DNA from: JAPKZH01 sp963715635
GTDB lineage: Bacteria; Acidobacteriota; Aminicenantia; Aminicenantales; UBA4085
DNA length: 64,000 bases
NCBI GenBank assembly: GCA_963715635.1
Contig: OY970261.1
Location: forward strand, 3,038,001-3,102,000
Direction: 5' to 3'
A program made the position numbers and the translations under genes. This document shows positions 50,483 through 59,420 of this stretch, piece after piece. The notes beneath the pieces are model-generated. The model worked only from the letters and a program-made list of their open reading frames with translations, had not been told where the DNA came from and made no database searches. Position 1 is the stretch's first letter; the number at the start of each line of letters is the position of its first letter.

Positions 50483-51244
50483 ATGAAAGAGCCAAGAATT
50501 AAAGCCGTTTTCCTGTCCATTGTTGTTCCCGCTTACAACGAGGAACGGCGGATCGGCAAGACCCTCCAGAAAATCCGCGATTATCTCGCCAGCCAGAGTT
50601 ATGCCGCTGAAATCATCGTCGTCAACGACGGAAGCACGGACCGGACCGCCGAAAAGGCCGCGGAAACGCTCCGGGGAATGGATCAGGTCCATATCCTCAG
50701 GCGCTGCGACAATCGAGGCAAAGGTTGTTCCGTCAGGGAAGGCATTTTTCAGGCAAAAGGGGAATTGGTGTTGTTTTCCGATGCAGACCTGTCTACGCCT
50801 ATCGAAGAGCTGGAAAAATTTTTGCCGTGGATCGACCAGGGTTTCAACGTCGTCATCGGCTCCAGGGCCCTGCCCGAGTCCGACATCCAAGTCCGCCAGA
50901 ATTTTTTTCGCGAGCTCATGGGCAAAACGTTCAACGTGTTTGTCCGCCTTTTCCTTATGAAGGACATCCCGGATACGCAATGCGGCTTCAAGCTGTTCCG
51001 CGGGGATGTCGCGCGAAAGATCTTCCCGTTCGTCAAGACAAGAGGCTTCAGCTTTGATGTCGAAGCGCTTTATCTCTGCCGCCGGTCGGGCTGCAGAATC
51101 AAGCAGATCCCTATCTGTTGGCAGAACTCACCACCGAGTAAAGTCCGGATTTTGGCAAGCTCGGTCCAAATGCTCCTGGAACTGGTCAAGATCAGGATCC
51201 GCCATAGAAAAAATGGCCGGATCAGCGGACAACGAGCTTTGTGA
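50483..51244 (+). CDS. Family 2 glycosyltransferase (DPM1/polyprenyl-phosphate type)
   Basis: 253 residues. The GT-A motifs are LSIVVPAYNEERRIGKTLQKI, EIIVVNDGSTDRTAE, RCDNRGKGCSVREGI and the metal-binding FSDADLSTPIEEL. The later TQCGFKLFRGDVARKIFP and GFSFDVEALYLCRR are typical of dolichyl/polyprenyl-phosphate sugar synthases. It has no membrane segment except a possible C-terminal amphipathic stretch. It probably loads a sugar on a lipid carrier. Its end overlaps the convergent lactate permease by 23 bases. A GT-C transferase that could use such a donor is encoded at 6083. Confidence 0.85.
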   Translation: MKEPRIKAVFLSIVVPAYNEERRIGKTLQKIRDYLASQSYAAEIIVVNDGSTDRTAEKAAETLRGMDQVHILRRCDNRGKGCSVREGIFQAKGELVLFSDADLSTPIEELEKFLPWIDQGFNVVIGSRALPESDIQVRQNFFRELMGKTFNVFVRLFLMKDIPDTQCGFKLFRGDVARKIFPFVKTRGFSFDVEALYLCRRSGCRIKQIPICWQNSPPSKVRILASSVQMLLELVKIRIRHRKNGRISGQRAL

Positions 51245-52862
51245 ACGGAAAGACGTAGGCCTGGAGCAGGATGAGCAATCCCACCAGGGCGGCCAGGGCC
51301 AGGCTGTGGAAAAAAACATAGCGCAGGATCTCCCCTTCATGGCCGTACCACCTGGTGGCCGTGCTGGCCACGACGATGCTCTGGGCATCGATCATCTTGC
51401 CCATGACGCCGCCCGAGCTATTGGCCGAGGCCATCAGGACCGGACTGACGCCGATCTGTTCCGCCGAAATTTTCTGCAGGCTGCCGAAGAGAACGTTGGA
51501 AGACGTGTCCGAGCCTGTTAAGGCCACTCCCAGCCAGCCGAGCATCGTTCCGAAAAACGGATAAAGGACGCCCGTCCGAGCAAAGGCCAAGCCCATGGTT
51601 GCATCCAACCCTGAATAGCGGGTCAAATATCCCAGCGCGAGCATGGCACCCACGGTCAAGAGAGAAAACCGGACCCGCTTAAGCGTCCTCCACCAGGCAA
51701 TCGCCATTTCGCGCGGCCTGAACCCCATGATCAAAGCCGAAATGAGGCTCGCTATAAAGATACCGGTCCCGGTGAAAGACAGCCAGTTAAAAGTATAAAC
51801 GGCGGGCTCCGCCGTAGGCTTCAAAACGACCGGCGGCATCCGGTTGATCAGAATATCCACTCCGGGAACAGAAGTCTTGAACACCGATATGCCGTCGAGG
51901 AAAACCTTGACCTGGGGAATGCCCCAAATGAAAACGAGAACACTGAGAACGAGCCATGGGGTCCATGCTCTGACCACTCGTGCCCGGCCATAGCCTGGCG
52001 CCTTGCGGGCCTCTCTCCCCTCTTCGGAACCGTTCAGTCCCCAGATCCTCCTCGGATGCCAGATGCGGAGGAAGGCGATAAGCGCGCAGATCGAAATGAC
52101 CGCGGCGATGACATCCACAAGCCAGGGGCCATGGAAGTTTGAGACTAGAAATTGGGGGATGGCAAAGAAAGCCCCGGCCACTAGCAGCGCCGGCCAAACT
52201 TCGAGCATGCCGCCAAAGCCGGCAAACGCCCAGACCAGCCAGAAGGGCACGATGATCGAGAAAAAGGGCACCTGCCTGCCGACCATGGCACTCAGGTCGC
52301 GAATGTCCAAACCGGTGACTCCCGCGAGAGCGATAATAGGAGTGCCGAGCGCGCCGAAAGCAACAGGTGCTGTATTTGCGATCAAGGAAAGCCCGGATGC
52401 GGCCAACGGGCCGAATCCCAGGCCGATCAGAATGGCCGCCGTCACTGCCACCGGCGTGCCGAAACCGGCCGCCCCTTCAAAGAAAGCGCCGAACGAGAAG
52501 GCGATCAAGAGAAGCTGCAGGCGTCGGTCCTGAGAAATGCCGGTCAGGCTTTCCTGGAGGACCTTGAAATATCCTTTCTCGTTGGCGAGCGTGTAGAGAA
52601 AGATCACGTTGAGGATGATCCAGCCGATGGGAAAAAGGCCATAGGCGGTCCCGTAGGCCGCCACGGCCAAGCTCTTGCCGGCCGGCATGCCGAAAATAAA
52701 AACGGCGACTAACAGCGCCGCCCCCAGGCCGAGCAAGGCCGCCCAATGCGCTTTGAGGCGGAAAAAAGCGAGGCTGCCGAGCAAAACAAATATCGGGAGC
52801 GCCGCCAGCAACGTCGAGAAGACCCAATAACCTACGGGATCGTAGACTTGATTCCAAGCCAT
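51222..52862 (-). CDS. lctP: L-lactate permease (LctP family)
   Basis: 546 residues and about 12-14 membrane helices, normal length for LctP. Family blocks are seen: FGAFFEGAAGFGTPVAVTAAILIGLGF, LIANTAPVAFGALGTPI, VGRQVPFFSIIVPFWLV and the C-terminal GWLGVALTGSDTSSNVLFGSLQKISAEQIGVSPVLMASANSSGGVMGKMIDAQSIVVAST. It imports lactate or glycolate with protons. AAAGGA precedes the ATG. It is a single gene, with no lactate dehydrogenase next to it. Confidence 0.9.
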   Translation of the reverse strand: MAWNQVYDPVGYWVFSTLLAALPIFVLLGSLAFFRLKAHWAALLGLGAALLVAVFIFGMPAGKSLAVAAYGTAYGLFPIGWIILNVIFLYTLANEKGYFKVLQESLTGISQDRRLQLLLIAFSFGAFFEGAAGFGTPVAVTAAILIGLGFGPLAASGLSLIANTAPVAFGALGTPIIALAGVTGLDIRDLSAMVGRQVPFFSIIVPFWLVWAFAGFGGMLEVWPALLVAGAFFAIPQFLVSNFHGPWLVDVIAAVISICALIAFLRIWHPRRIWGLNGSEEGREARKAPGYGRARVVRAWTPWLVLSVLVFIWGIPQVKVFLDGISVFKTSVPGVDILINRMPPVVLKPTAEPAVYTFNWLSFTGTGIFIASLISALIMGFRPREMAIAWWRTLKRVRFSLLTVGAMLALGYLTRYSGLDATMGLAFARTGVLYPFFGTMLGWLGVALTGSDTSSNVLFGSLQKISAEQIGVSPVLMASANSSGGVMGKMIDAQSIVVASTATRWYGHEGEILRYVFFHSLALAALVGLLILLQAYVFPFTKLVVR

Positions 52863-52979
52863 CCTGAATCCTTTCGCTCATTATATTCAAGTTTGACAAC
52901 GTCGGCATCTCTTTTTTCGCGTTTTCACCCGAAAGTTGACCCAGGCGGTGTTTCGTGATAAATGTAAGAAGGATTTTCG

Positions 52980-53972
52980 GTGAGAAAGTTAAAGCCGCCA
53001 ACAAAAAAATCCTTTCTTCGAGGGAAACGGAATTCTCCTTCACTCCAAAAAAAGTTCAAAGAAAGCGAACAAAGACTCCAGACCCTTTTGAAGCATCTTC
53101 CCGTGGGCGTTTACCGGACGACGGCGGAGGGAAACCTGATCGAGGCCAACCCCGCCTTGGCCAACATGCTGGGCTACAAGCTCCCGGAACTTCTAAAAAT
53201 CAACGTCAAAAAACTCTATGTCAAAAAAGAAGATCGGGCCGAACAGTTCCGCACGCTCGAAAAATCGAAAATTCGCTTCTCCGAATTCAAGCTCCGCCGA
53301 AAAAGCGGCGGCGCGATCTGGGGGCGTGATTACCCTCACGCGGTTTTCGGGCCCTCGGGAAAAATCGAGTATCTCGACGGGATCCTGATCGACATCACCC
53401 ACCAAAAGAAAACAGAAGCGCAGCTGAATAAAGTGCTGCGAAAGCTGCAGACGCTGAATGAGGAACGCAAGGAGTTAATCTTCAAGCTGGAAGCGCATTC
53501 CATCACGGATGAACTTACGGGACTTTACAACCGTCGCGGATTTTTCACAATCGCCAGCGAGCACCTGCTGCGGGCCGCCCGGAATCAATCCCCCATGTAC
53601 CTGCTCTATATTGATATGGACAATTTGAAGGACATCAACGACTCCTTGGGTCACCATATCGGGGACAGAGCGCTCGTCAAAATGGCGAGAATCCTGCGGA
53701 AGACGTTCCGCAGCACGGACGTGAAGGGCCGGATGGGTGGTGATGAGTTCGCCGTTTTCGCCTTTGACACCACGGAGGCGGGCGCCGAAGCGGCCATGAA
53801 ACGGCTGGAAAAGAATATCGATGTTTTCAATGCCAAAGGGGAAGACTCGTTTCAATTGTCCTTCAGCTCGGGCATATCCAGCTATGATCCCGGCCATCCT
53901 TCCACGATCGAAGAACTCCTTGCCCGGGCCGACAAGCTGATGTACGAGCAGAAGCGCCTGAAGCAGACGTAG
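52980..53972 (+). CDS. PAS-GGDEF diguanylate cyclase
   Basis: 330 residues from a GTG behind AAGGA. A PAS domain spans about 25-145 (LLKHLPVGVYRTTAEGNLIEANPALANMLGY...DYPHAVFGPSGKIEYLDGILIDIT), followed by a coiled linker. The GGDEF domain spans 170-330 (SITDELTGLYNRRGFF, LYIDMDNLKDINDSLGHHIGDRAL, RMGGDEFAVFAFD), with an intact MGGDEF active-site loop. It should make cyclic di-GMP. No RxxD inhibitory site was noticed ahead of the loop. The type IV pilus-type ATPase downstream, which has an MshEN c-di-GMP-binding N-domain, may be one of its receivers. Confidence 0.87.
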   Translation: MRKLKPPTKKSFLRGKRNSPSLQKKFKESEQRLQTLLKHLPVGVYRTTAEGNLIEANPALANMLGYKLPELLKINVKKLYVKKEDRAEQFRTLEKSKIRFSEFKLRRKSGGAIWGRDYPHAVFGPSGKIEYLDGILIDITHQKKTEAQLNKVLRKLQTLNEERKELIFKLEAHSITDELTGLYNRRGFFTIASEHLLRAARNQSPMYLLYIDMDNLKDINDSLGHHIGDRALVKMARILRKTFRSTDVKGRMGGDEFAVFAFDTTEAGAEAAMKRLEKNIDVFNAKGEDSFQLSFSSGISSYDPGHPSTIEELLARADKLMYEQKRLKQT

Positions 53973-54100
53973 GCGAATTGACCGGGATTTTTCCCTATGG
54001 TATAAATATCTGTTCACGAAGATCAGCGGGCTAGGAGTTATTAAAAATTGCAGACAATGAGAGGGGCAAGCGTCTTTTCTTTATGACGGAACAATAAACC

Positions 54101-55870
54101 ATGGCCAAACGAAAAAAGATCGGCGAAGTCCTGATGGAGGCCGGGCTGATCAGCCCCAGCCAGCTGGAAAATGCCCTCATCCTCCAGACGACAAAGGACA
54201 AGCCCCTCGGAAAAATCCTCACCGAGCTCGGTTATGTCAACGAAGACCAGGTGGCCGAAGCCATTTCCAGGCAGCTCGCCATCCCCCTCGTGGACTGCAA
54301 CAATTACGAGCTCACCAAGGAGCTGCTGTCGCTCATTCCGAAAGAGATCGCCGAGCAGAAGGTCGTGCTGCCGGTCGAGCTGAGAGACAAAAAGCTCACC
54401 GTGGCCATGGCCTATCCTCTGGACTGGCAGACGGTGGATGACATCGCCTTCATCACCGGCCGGAGAATCCAGGTTGTCGTCGCCTCGGAAACCTGCATCC
54501 GGAATGCCGTCGAAAAGTATTACACGTCACCCGAAAACCTCCTGGACCTGATCCGGGAAATCCCCATCCGGGAAAAGGTCGAATTTTTCCGCGGACAGGA
54601 ATCGGAAAAAATCGAAGAGGAAAATATCAACATCCAGACGGTGGACAAGTTGAGCGAGGCGCCCATCATCGTCAAGCTCGTGACCATGATCCTGGTCGAT
54701 GCCGCCAAAGCCAGGGCCAGCGACATCCACATCGAGCCGGGCGAAAAGGACATCCAGGTCCGCTATCGGATCGACGGCGAGCTCAAGAACATGCTCAAAT
54801 ACCCCATCCATGTCCACGAGTCCGTGGTCACCCGGATCAAGGTCATCTCCGACCTGGATATCACCAACAAAAGGCTTCCCCAGGACGGGCGGACCTTGCT
54901 CCGGCTCGAGGGCAAGGACATCGACATCCGGATTTCCACTCTCCCCTCCGTGTACGGTGAGAAGGTCGTCCTCAGGCTGCTCGACCACACCACGGGGCTG
55001 GTCCCCCTCAGCAAGATGGGGATTCCCGAGCACACGCTCAAAACCCTGCTGTCCCTGATCAGCCAGCCGCAGGGCATGATCCTCGTCACGGGGCCGACGG
55101 GAAGCGGCAAGACCACGACGCTTTACGCGATCCTGCAGCAGTTGCAGTCCGAGACGAAAAATATCGTGACCATCGAAGACCCTGTGGAATACCGGGTCCA
55201 CGGCACGACCCAGGTCGGCATCAACGAAGCTATCGGGTTGACGTTTCCCACCATCCTGCGCCACGTCCTCAGGCAGGACCCTGATACCATCCTGGTGGGC
55301 GAGATCCGGGACCTCGATACGGCCGAGATCGCCACGCGGGCGGCCCTGACGGGCCATCTTGTTTTAAGCACGGTCCATACCAATAATACAATCGCCACAA
55401 TCACCAGGCTTATCGATATCGGGCTTGAACCTTATCTCGTGGCTTCGTCCATCACGGGCATCCTCGCCCAAAGGCTGATCCGGAGGATATGCGAGAACTG
55501 CAAGGTCGAGACGGAAACGCCGGAGATCATCCTGGAGTTGGAAGTCCCGAAGATCAAGAAGTTCCATAAAGGCCGCGGCTGCCGGGAATGCAAATACACC
55601 GGCTACAAGGGGCGCATCGGCGTCTATGAGTTTCTTGTCCTGAACCAGGAATTCAAGAGGCTGATCGCCAGAGGGTGCACAGAAGAAGATCTCTGGAACG
55701 CGGCCCGCAGCGCCGGCATGGTCACGCTCTTCGAAGATGCCTGGTCGAAGATCGGGGAAGGCATCAGCACCGTCGATGAAGTCATTTCCAAAATCCCCTA
55801 CGAAAAGCCGTCAGCCCTAAAGGGATGGAAGCCGATCGCCGCTAAGGAATCGACCACGCATAAACATTAA
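54101..55870 (+). CDS. GspE/PilB-type secretion ATPase with MshEN N-domain
   Basis: 589 residues. The N-terminal MshEN-like region (KIGEVLMEAGLISPSQLENALILQTTKDKPLGKILTELGYVNEDQVAEAISRQLAIP) is the c-di-GMP binding fold in MshE relatives. The ATPase has ARASDIHIEPGEK, Walker A TGPTGSGKTTTLY near 330-341, Asp box IEDPVEYR, Walker B VGEIRDLDTAEIATRAALTGHLVLSTVHTNN near 396 and the four-Cys zinc site (RRICENCK...GCRECKYTG). It drives type IV pilus or type II secretion assembly. It is not flanked by pilC or pilT here, so the rest of the machine is elsewhere. Confidence 0.9.
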   Translation: MAKRKKIGEVLMEAGLISPSQLENALILQTTKDKPLGKILTELGYVNEDQVAEAISRQLAIPLVDCNNYELTKELLSLIPKEIAEQKVVLPVELRDKKLTVAMAYPLDWQTVDDIAFITGRRIQVVVASETCIRNAVEKYYTSPENLLDLIREIPIREKVEFFRGQESEKIEEENINIQTVDKLSEAPIIVKLVTMILVDAAKARASDIHIEPGEKDIQVRYRIDGELKNMLKYPIHVHESVVTRIKVISDLDITNKRLPQDGRTLLRLEGKDIDIRISTLPSVYGEKVVLRLLDHTTGLVPLSKMGIPEHTLKTLLSLISQPQGMILVTGPTGSGKTTTLYAILQQLQSETKNIVTIEDPVEYRVHGTTQVGINEAIGLTFPTILRHVLRQDPDTILVGEIRDLDTAEIATRAALTGHLVLSTVHTNNTIATITRLIDIGLEPYLVASSITGILAQRLIRRICENCKVETETPEIILELEVPKIKKFHKGRGCRECKYTGYKGRIGVYEFLVLNQEFKRLIARGCTEEDLWNAARSAGMVTLFEDAWSKIGEGISTVDEVISKIPYEKPSALKGWKPIAAKESTTHKH

Positions 55871-55986
55871 CTCTTTTCGCCTTCAAGTCGAATAAAGAGA
55901 GCGCGACGTTCTCACCAACAAAGGCTAACCTAAATTCCTTCCATTATTTATATAGGAATAGTATAATTTAAGCCTAGGAGTGACGC

Positions 55987-56475
55987 ATGAGTTATCAGCC
56001 AATGATCGTCAGGCTCGTCGGCTTGGGTTTGATGATTGGCCTTATCGCCGCAGGAAGTCCGGCCGTTTTCTCCAGCACAGGCGGGCGAAATCCGCAATCC
56101 GTCCAGGCCGGAACGGGCAAGGAAGAAATCTTCTACAAGCCGCTGCCGGGGCCCGGGAAAAAATGCTGGATCCATGAGGAGATGTACTTCACCTATAAAT
56201 TCAGCGAGAAACCCAAAATGGGGACGGTCATCCTGATTGTCCAGGTCTTCAATAAAAAGGGAGACCCGCTGACTCCTTTCACGATCAAAGGCCGCTCCGA
56301 CATGCCCTCGATGAGGGGCGCCCACGACTCGGGCGACCAGGAGTTCAAGCTGAACAAGAAGGGCGATTATCTTCTGCCGGTCAATATCGTCATGCCGGGC
56401 GGCTGGGAAGTGCGGCTGACTTTTCTCAAGGACGGGAAGCCAGTCTTCTACGGCAGCCTGACCTTCAATGTTTAA
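55987..56475 (+). CDS. YtkA/FixH-like exported protein
   Basis: 162 residues with a signal peptide or anchor (IVRLVGLGLMIGLIAAGSPAVFS). The mature domain has the YtkA-like beta-sandwich features: MYFTYKFSEKPKMGTVILIVQVFNKKGDPLTPFTIKGRSDMPSMRGAHDSGDQEFKLNKKGDYLLPVNIVMPGGWEVRLTFLKDGKP. The Met/His-rich MPSMRGAH loop is where copper-related members bind metal. Metal handling is only suggested. It begins a five-gene operon; its end overlaps the next gene by 8 bases. TAGGAGTGA precedes the ATG. Confidence 0.72.
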   Translation: MSYQPMIVRLVGLGLMIGLIAAGSPAVFSSTGGRNPQSVQAGTGKEEIFYKPLPGPGKKCWIHEEMYFTYKFSEKPKMGTVILIVQVFNKKGDPLTPFTIKGRSDMPSMRGAHDSGDQEFKLNKKGDYLLPVNIVMPGGWEVRLTFLKDGKPVFYGSLTFNV

Positions 56476-57457
56476 AAAAACCATCGCCTGGACTCTTTTC
56501 ATCCTAGCTGTGCTGCCCTGCCTCGCTTTCTCTTCCAGTTATCTGCTTTTTCTCGAAGCGCAGGGGATCGCCGGCTATTCCACGGCAGCGAAAAAAGCCG
56601 TCTATTTTTCTATGAGCCAGATGGAGGCCATGCAAAAGCCCAGCCTCGGCTTTGATTACGTGCAGAGGTTTTCCGGGGCATCCGGCGATTTTGCCGTCCT
56701 GGCCGTCCAGGCCCGTCTGGCCATCAATGCCGACGGAGATAAAACCCTTGAACCCCAGCTCTATAACGCCTATCTCAAGATCAAGACGCGGTCGGTCGAT
56801 ATCTGGATCGGGCACAACCGGCCGAAATTCGGCTTGGCTTCTTCCCTCGACACCCATGCCCAGCTGTTGCAGTCCCTGTCCATGAACGGCTTGGGCTTCG
56901 ACCGCGATTGGGGGGTCGGTGTCGAGGGCGATTACGCCGAGGGAAATGCAGGGATATCCCTCACGACCGGATCGGGCATGCCTCTTTATTTTAAAGGGAA
57001 TTTTTTCCTATCAGGGAGATATTCAAGAGGCATCCTCAACCAGGACAATTATAATATCGGAATCTCTATCGGCTACGGAAGGATCCTGGATGTCTTGGGG
57101 TATCACTTAATTTCCGAGACGCCCATGGAATTCGCCGGGGCAGGCCTTGATTTCACCTGGCTCAGGAACAACCTTGAACACCGCGTCGAATTTATGGCCG
57201 GAAGTTTGGACGACCAAGGCGTTTTCGCCATTTTTTGGAGGACGGGAATGGGCTTGCTCGAGGAGGGCCGGCTGAAGCTCGAAGCCCAGCCGGTCATCGT
57301 GTTCGCTCGCAAAAAGACTCAATTTCAGCTGTCCGTGGGGGCGAGCTATCTGGCGACCCCGGATTGGACCCTGCGGGCCATGATCCAGTATGACCGGGAC
57401 ATGAAAGACGTTCGCTTTGTCATCCAGGCTTATTTTTATAAAGGAATCAGGTTCTAA
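56468..57457 (+). CDS. Predicted outer membrane beta-barrel protein
   Basis: 329 residues with signal peptide MFKKTIAWTLFILAVLPCLAFS. The mature part is a series of amphipathic strands (FAVLAVQARLAINADGDKTLEPQLYNAYLKIKTRSVDIWIGHNRPKFG, GISLTTGSGMPLYFKGNFFLSGRYS, YNIGISIGYGRILDVLGYHLI, TQFQLSVGASYLATPDWTLRAMIQYDRD). It ends in aromatic FVIQAYFYKGIRF, the usual signal for outer-membrane insertion. I do not recognise a specific porin family. It is co-translated with the YtkA-like protein upstream. Confidence 0.7.
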   Translation: MFKKTIAWTLFILAVLPCLAFSSSYLLFLEAQGIAGYSTAAKKAVYFSMSQMEAMQKPSLGFDYVQRFSGASGDFAVLAVQARLAINADGDKTLEPQLYNAYLKIKTRSVDIWIGHNRPKFGLASSLDTHAQLLQSLSMNGLGFDRDWGVGVEGDYAEGNAGISLTTGSGMPLYFKGNFFLSGRYSRGILNQDNYNIGISIGYGRILDVLGYHLISETPMEFAGAGLDFTWLRNNLEHRVEFMAGSLDDQGVFAIFWRTGMGLLEEGRLKLEAQPVIVFARKKTQFQLSVGASYLATPDWTLRAMIQYDRDMKDVRFVIQAYFYKGIRF

Positions 57458-57600
57458 GTGTTTCAACGAAAAGGACAGTGCGGGTCCTGTCACCGACCAG
57501 CCCATCCGCCCTCGCTCTTCACCCTGACGAGGGTCCCATTCGCTTCGGGCGTCTGGGCCCCCTGGTCGGCGCCACCCGCTCTTTTTTTTATGGAGTCGGC

Positions 57601-58236
57601 ATGAGATATTTTCTGACCATCTTTCTAATTCTTTCAGTAGCGGCATTGCCGCTGTTCCCGGCCGTCGGCTGCGACCTCAATGACCCGGACCGCGACGTGA
57701 AGCGCCTCTTCCCCGAATCGACGGGGTACAAAACCATCTATGTCTCGGTGGCCCAGAAAGGCGGCCAAGAGCTCCTGCGCAAGATCGAGGAACGGCTCGG
57801 GGACAAGTTCAAGGGCCTTTATGAAACCGCGGATGTCCCCTACGCCATGTACCAGATCTTCAAAGGCAAGGAGCTTATCGGCTACATCCACGGCGTCAAC
57901 CAGAAAGGCCAATTCGGGGGCATCCAGGTCTTTCTGGCGCTGGACCTCCAAGGAAACATCCGAGCTTTTTATTTTCAGAAGCTGACCAATCAATACGCCA
58001 AGCTGCTCCGCAACCCGTCCTTCGGCCAGCAGTTCGTCGGGCTCAACCTGAAGGATTTTTCGAATTACGACGTGGTCACGGGACAGGTGAAAGGCGAAAG
58101 CCGTGTCGCCGCCATCAAGAACCCGGCGCCTGAGGCCGAGTCCGATTTTCGGGCCGCCCTGCGCGCCACCAAGAAAAACCTAATTCTGTGTGACGAATTT
58201 CTTATTCAAAGGAGTCGCAATGGCGAAAAAAATTAA
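57601..58236 (+). CDS. Exported FMN-binding-domain-like protein
   Basis: 211 residues from the ATG at 57601 (the frame opens earlier without a signal peptide). Leader MRYFLTIFLILSVAALPLFPAVG. The rest resembles the FMN_bind domain of RnfG/NosR proteins: YAMYQIFKGKELIGYIHGVNQKGQFGGIQVFLALDLQGNIRAFYFQKLTNQYAKLLRNPSFGQQFVGLNLKDF. The covalent-FMN Thr motif (S/T-G-A-T) is not obvious, so flavin attachment is doubtful; the conserved position may be VTGQVKGES. It overlaps the ABC permease gene by 17 bases. The gap before it (57458-57600) has no gene. Confidence 0.62.
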   Translation: MRYFLTIFLILSVAALPLFPAVGCDLNDPDRDVKRLFPESTGYKTIYVSVAQKGGQELLRKIEERLGDKFKGLYETADVPYAMYQIFKGKELIGYIHGVNQKGQFGGIQVFLALDLQGNIRAFYFQKLTNQYAKLLRNPSFGQQFVGLNLKDFSNYDVVTGQVKGESRVAAIKNPAPEAESDFRAALRATKKNLILCDEFLIQRSRNGEKN

Positions 58237-59419
58237 TATCTATCAGGTTGCCTATAAAAACCTGCTCCGCAAAAAAACACGGAGCGCGCTGACCATCCTG
58301 GGCATCGGACTATCGGCCTGGGTGCTGGTCAGCCTGCTTGGTTTTAACAAAGGCTACGAATCGGCCCTGAACAAGGACATCGACAATATGGGCTTCCAGG
58401 TCCTGGTGACTGCCAAAGGCTGCCCTTACGAGGCCGCAACGCTGATGCTCAAGGGCGGCACGGGGCTCCGCTATATGAAAGAGGCGGTTCTCGCGGATAT
58501 CCTCAAGCATCCCGAGGTGGAGCAGGTCACGCCCCAGCTCATGGCCGCGGTCTTTGACCCGAACAGGGGTGAAAGCGGCGGCATCAATGCCTACCTCGGC
58601 GTCAACCCGGTCACCTTTCCCGCGATGAAGTCCTACATAAAATTCAAGCAGGGCGCCTGGTTCACCGACCCCAGCGCCATGGAGGCCGTCGTCGGTTTTG
58701 AGGCGGCCGAGCTTGAGCAGCGCGAGGTCGGCGACAAGCTCCTTATTCCAGAAAAGAATATCGAGCTCAAGGTCGTCGGCATCCTGTCCCGGTCCGGGAC
58801 TGCGGATGACGGCACGATCTTCGTCCCCCTCCGGACCGTCCAGAAGATCTTCGGGAAGGAGGGCCTGATCACGGCGGCGGGCATCAAAGTGAACAAAAAC
58901 GCCAACATGACCGAGCTCGAAAACAAGCTCTATGACCTGCCCGACGTTCAGGTGGTGTCCATGGCCCAGGTCAAGACAACGATCATGAGTTTGGTCTCCA
59001 CGGCCAAGGTCATGGTCTTCTCGATCGCCCTGATCGCCATCCTCATCGCCATGCTGGGCGTCATCAACACCATCCTCATGTCCGTCTTCGAGCGGTTTCA
59101 GGAGATCGGTATTATCAAAAGCATGGGCGCCATGCCCTGGGATGTGTTCCGCATGATCTGGACCGAGACGGTCATCCTCTGCTTGCTCGGGGGAGCCATT
59201 GGAATCGCGTTTTCTTTTGCCCTGTCCAAGATCACCGACATCCTCATCCGCCGTCTTCTCCCCTACACGCCGACCGGGAGCTTGGTCATCATCAACTCGC
59301 AGTTAGGCCTGCTGACGCTGGGCGTTGTGGTCGCCATCGGCCTGGTCAGCGGAGTGTACCCGGCCTGGAGGGCCGCGCGAGTCAGACCGCTCGAATCCAT
59401 CCGCAGCGAAGGAGACTGA
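58220..59419 (+). CDS. FtsX/MacB-type ABC transporter permease
   Basis: 399 residues from the ATG behind AAAGGAG. It has an N-terminal helix (LTILGIGLSAWVLVSLLGF) and a periplasmic MacB-PCD-type domain (residues about 45-255: VLVTAKGCPYEAATLML, VEQVTPQLMAAVFD, VVGILSRSGTADDGTIFVPL). Three C-terminal membrane helices follow, with the FtsX domain MLGVINTILMSVFERFQEIGIIKSMGAMPWDVFRMIW. These transporters move lipoproteins, peptides or act mechanically rather than by classical import. It pairs with the ATPase one base downstream. Confidence 0.87.
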   Translation: MAKKINIYQVAYKNLLRKKTRSALTILGIGLSAWVLVSLLGFNKGYESALNKDIDNMGFQVLVTAKGCPYEAATLMLKGGTGLRYMKEAVLADILKHPEVEQVTPQLMAAVFDPNRGESGGINAYLGVNPVTFPAMKSYIKFKQGAWFTDPSAMEAVVGFEAAELEQREVGDKLLIPEKNIELKVVGILSRSGTADDGTIFVPLRTVQKIFGKEGLITAAGIKVNKNANMTELENKLYDLPDVQVVSMAQVKTTIMSLVSTAKVMVFSIALIAILIAMLGVINTILMSVFERFQEIGIIKSMGAMPWDVFRMIWTETVILCLLGGAIGIAFSFALSKITDILIRRLLPYTPTGSLVIINSQLGLLTLGVVVAIGLVSGVYPAWRAARVRPLESIRSEGD

Positions 59420-59420
59420 C

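Noticed and set aside
57458..57600. Possible family B remnant (GCGCCACCCGCTC)
   Set aside because: Only about a dozen bases resemble the outer end and no closing stem or inner hairpin is present.
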